Under the pieces are notes generated by a model that was not told where the DNA came from, did no database searches, and saw only the letters and a list, made by a program, of their open reading frames with translations. A stretch of 38,167 nt of DNA from a virus: positions 1-38,167 of IMG/VR virus record IMGVR_UViG_3300042006_000209; one strand, 5' to 3'. Both the position numbers and the translations under genes were made by a program. Shown one piece after another: positions 35,929 through 38,167 of the stretch; within the stretch, counting starts at the first letter, position 1; every line of letters begins with the position of its first letter.

Positions 35929-36911
35929 TGCGCTGGGAAGACGAGCGCTACGTGAGGGTATATGTGCGCGACACGGCCGAGTGGCTGGCTCTTGGATGGC
36001 AGGCCCAAGCGCTGCTGATTCTGCTGCTCCGGAAGGCGGACCGCGCAGGCATCGTCCACACGGGGAAGGCCGGCGTTCGAGGACTCGCGGCGCTGGTCGC
36101 AATGCCGCTGGAGGTCGTCACCCCAGCTGTGGAGGCGCTCCTTTCCGACGGCTGTCTTCGCTCCATGGAAGGCGGCTACGTGTTCCCCAACTTTCTTGCG
36201 GCCCAAGAAGCCAAGTCCTCGGACGCGCAGCGCAAGCGGGAACAGCGAGCCCGGGACCGAGAAAAGGCGCTTGCTGGCGGGTCGGCAGGCAGTCACGCGG
36301 GCATGGACGCAGAGGCGGCAATGTCACGCGCCGCTGGACATACTCCCGGACACGCGTCACGCCCTGTGGTCACACAGGATGGTCACGCGGTGCCGGACAA
36401 CGTGACCGCGTCCGTGACAACGGTCACTCCTAGCCGTGCCGTGCCGTGCCTAGCCGTACCTTCTGCTTCGCAGGCGCCTTCAGCGCAGCCGCTGGTTCTC
36501 GCTGTCCAGGATGCGTCACAGCCGCCGGCCGAGAAGCCCAAGCGCCCCCCCACCTCGTCGGCCCTCGGGGAGTTCATCGACTGGGCTCGGGAGACGGTGA
36601 GGCCCCGTTTGCCCGAAGGGGCGCCGGACGTCGCTGCCATGGCGCAGCACCAGCGAGTGAAGTTGGGCGAGGCGGTGAAACTGCACGGGTTGGCCCACGT
36701 CAAAGCCGCCTTCCGGCTGTTCATGGGGTGGGAGGGGGCGGCGACCAAGGGCTACGCGCTGGGCCTCTTCGCCTCAGGGTGGGAGGGGTGGGTCAGGCAG
36801 GCCATCGCCTCCCCGGGCACGACCAAGCGGACCCAGGGGCCCGCCGTGAGCGGCGTTGACGAATTCGACCAGGACATTCCGGGCGGCAGGCCCGCGAGGA
36901 GCACAGCATGA
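35928..36911 (+). CDS. Replication initiator with internal origin-like repeats
   Basis: 327 aa. The N-terminal ~90 residues (RYVRVYVRDTAEWLALGWQA, then VRGLAALVAMPLEVVTPAVE) fit a winged-helix DNA-binding domain. A low-complexity linker (~110-205) is coded by repeats of GTCAC. The C-terminal domain (FIDWARETVRPRLPEG onward, with a Trp-Gly-rich end) may contact the helicase loader, the next gene. The layout matches lambda O: DNA-binding domain, origin in the linker, partner domain. The initiator role is inferred from layout. Confidence 0.75.
   Translation: MRWEDERYVRVYVRDTAEWLALGWQAQALLILLLRKADRAGIVHTGKAGVRGLAALVAMPLEVVTPAVEALLSDGCLRSMEGGYVFPNFLAAQEAKSSDAQRKREQRARDREKALAGGSAGSHAGMDAEAAMSRAAGHTPGHASRPVVTQDGHAVPDNVTASVTTVTPSRAVPCLAVPSASQAPSAQPLVLAVQDASQPPAEKPKRPPTSSALGEFIDWARETVRPRLPEGAPDVAAMAQHQRVKLGEAVKLHGLAHVKAAFRLFMGWEGAATKGYALGLFASGWEGWVRQAIASPGTTKRTQGPAVSGVDEFDQDIPGGRPARSTA
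36292..36461 (+). repeat. Iteron-like cluster (candidate replication origin)
   Basis: Eight GTCAC sites in 136 bp: forward at 36292, 36323, 36356, 36369, 36382 and 36423, reverse (GTGAC) at 36402 and 36414. Several extend to GGTCACGCGG. Right after them TAGCCGTGCC is repeated as a set of CCGTGCC units to 36461. The cluster sits in the linker of the initiator gene. Confidence 0.6.
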
Positions 36912-37852
36912 GCGAGACGAACGAGAGCGGCCCGATGCACCCAACCCTCAAAGCAATGGCCCTCGAATCCGCGAAGCGTCACCGCGAGGACACCGAGCGC
37001 GTGGAGCGGGAGGCGCGCGCCATTCGCCTGTGCCCCCCGGACTGCCCGGAGCGGCACCCCCGCTTCCCAGAGCAGCACGCACACACCTACTTGGACATGC
37101 TGCGCATGGGGCAGGCAGCCGACTACGGTTGGCAGCTGCTGAAGGCTCAGGAGCAGGCGGGGGACATCGAGCGCGTGGACGTGGTGCCGCACCTGCGGCG
37201 CGCTGGGGCGGGGGAGGTGCACCTGGAGGGTTTCAAGGCGCTCCAGCGGGACAGGCCGGCAGTCCTGGTGGCCGCACGCTGGCTGAAGCAGCCGCGCCGC
37301 GCGGACGGAAGCATGACGCACCCGTGGCTCGCGCTCCTCGGAGACCGCAACACCGGGAAGACACAAGCCGCCGTCTATGCTCTCGCCTATTTCGTCCGCC
37401 GTCACCCGTGGAACGCTACGGCCGGCTTTGGCGACGCGGCGAGGGATGAGCCCTTCGTCGTGGCGCACGCTTCTGAGTTGCCGGCCGTAGCACGCGGGCG
37501 CGGTGACTACAGCGAGGCCACCTCGGCGGGGCGCAGGGAGCGGATGCTTCGCCTGTGCAAGGTGCTCGTCGTTGACGACATTGGCTCTGAGAAGATGAAC
37601 GACGACACGCTTGATCTCATCGGCTCCCTGCTGGACGAGCGCTACCGAGCGCGGCGGGTCACCATCGTTACCTCCAATCTCTCCGGCGTCGAGCTCGAAC
37701 GCCGCGTGGACTTCAGGGGCGGCGAGACGCCGAAGGCCGACGACGAGCGTGGGCGCATCTGGCGGCGGATTCTCCAGCACGGCCACGTCGCCCAATTCGG
37801 TAAGGGCGGCCGGGTGCGGTGCTGGGTGGGTGGCGAGGAGGTGAAGCCATGA
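36908..37852 (+). CDS. DnaC-like helicase loader (AAA+ ATPase)
   Basis: 314 aa. Walker A GDRNTGKT (145-152), Walker B VLVVDDIGSE (219-228), sensor-1 TIVTSN (252-257) and a basic segment with likely Arg finger (RIWRRIL) near the end. This is the IstB/DnaC-type AAA+ layout. The N-terminus carries LCPPDCPERH, which may bind zinc or the helicase. It loads host DnaB at the origin set by the initiator. ATGA overlap with the initiator gene. No phage helicase is coded. Confidence 0.9.
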   Translation: MSETNESGPMHPTLKAMALESAKRHREDTERVEREARAIRLCPPDCPERHPRFPEQHAHTYLDMLRMGQAADYGWQLLKAQEQAGDIERVDVVPHLRRAGAGEVHLEGFKALQRDRPAVLVAARWLKQPRRADGSMTHPWLALLGDRNTGKTQAAVYALAYFVRRHPWNATAGFGDAARDEPFVVAHASELPAVARGRGDYSEATSAGRRERMLRLCKVLVVDDIGSEKMNDDTLDLIGSLLDERYRARRVTIVTSNLSGVELERRVDFRGGETPKADDERGRIWRRILQHGHVAQFGKGGRVRCWVGGEEVKP

Positions 37853-38010
37853 GCGCGTGCGCGAAATGTGACGGCGTGGGGAGCGTCCCACTGCACCGTC
37901 GTGGTTGTCTCGGCGGAGAGGGCTGCGACTGTTTCACGAACGTCGACATCCCGTGCTCCGAGTGTGACGGAGAAGGCGCGGCGGAAGTGGCGAGGCGTAG
38001 CGAGTCGTGA
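37849..38010 (+). CDS. Small DnaJ-type zinc-finger protein
   Basis: 53 aa. CAKCDGVGS (4-12) and CSECDGEG (~36-43) are CxxCxGxG motifs as in the DnaJ zinc-binding region, with GCDCF between. Such mini proteins are common in phages and may bind other proteins. ATGA overlap with the helicase loader. Confidence 0.75.
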   Translation: MSACAKCDGVGSVPLHRRGCLGGEGCDCFTNVDIPCSECDGEGAAEVARRSES

Positions 38011-38040
38011 GACAACCGAATCAGGCAGAGGTGCCGGGAG

Positions 38041-38167
38041 GACGCATGAGTGACGAGGTGCAGAACTTGGTTGACGCGTGGCGCGCCAACATGGAGGACG
38101 CCAGCAAAGACGAGACGGCGCGCGAGCGCTATCTACGCGCGAAGACAGAGGCAGCCCGAGCGGAGGC
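38041..38167. repeat. Terminal direct repeat, right copy
   Basis: The same 127 bases as 1-127. The SD (GGGAGG, 38036-38041) of the first gene begins just outside it, so the true sequence continues from here into base 128. Confidence 0.95.
38046..38167 (+). CDS. Partial second copy of the first gene
   Basis: The first 122 bases of the 142-aa gene at 6-434, cut by the window end. It is a result of the repeated ends and not a second gene. Confidence 0.9.
   Translation, partial: MSDEVQNLVDAWRANMEDASKDETARERYLRAKTEAARAE

Noticed and set aside
1-38167. CRISPR array or insertion sequence
   Set aside because: No regularly spaced repeats and no transposase-like protein were seen on either strand.

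Overview
This window looks like one complete genome of a small, GC-rich, tailed bacteriophage, read as a linear unit of a circular or terminally redundant molecule. Its first 127 bases recur exactly as its last 127 bases (1-127 = 38041-38167), giving a unique length of 38,040 bp. A full terminase/portal/scaffold/capsid set is present. There is no tape-measure, sheath or tail-tube gene, which points to a short-tailed (podovirus-type) virion. A membrane-anchored protein at 26586-26960 ends in a Cys/Pro domain that I recognise from myxobacterial proteins, so a Myxococcales host is likely. That host call is an inference.

Layout. (1) A late minus-strand operon runs from 20718 down to 1899: two small genes, an amidase endolysin with one or two tiny membrane peptides, small terminase, a zinc-ribbon protein, large terminase, portal, scaffold, major capsid, an HNH homing endonuclease, a decoration-like protein, tail adaptor proteins, a GNAT, three internal or tail proteins (one with an S74 auto-chaperone domain), a fiber-like protein and a secreted protein. 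It is interrupted by a plus-strand lipoprotein gene at 2945-3400. (2) A plus-strand cluster of small unknown genes (21115-25898) is headed by a Cro-like regulator and driven by at least three near-identical promoters. (3) A minus-strand early region (33109 to 25942) is split into units by strong terminators. It holds a YqaJ exonuclease with a RecT annealase, many small zinc-binding proteins, a tRNA-like RNA and three small membrane proteins. (4) A plus-strand replication operon (33213 through the end and round to 1554) starts with a repressor-like HTH gene. It continues with a PAPS-reductase-fold protein, a replication initiator carrying internal iteron-like repeats, a DnaC-like helicase loader and a RusA-type resolvase.

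How it works together. A 103-bp divergent switch (33110-33212) has back-to-back promoters for the repressor-like gene and the recombination operon. Replication probably starts at the repeats inside the initiator gene and uses host polymerase and helicase. YqaJ/RecT and RusA would handle recombination and branched DNA before packaging. I see no integrase, partition system, DNA polymerase or RNA polymerase.

Most notable signals: a hairpin that hides the ribosome-binding site of the homing endonuclease, with a promoter placed to bypass it; a recurring promoter, 5' hairpin and SD layout in many transcription units; apparently leaderless regulator genes; and a cloverleaf-like RNA ending at a strong terminator.
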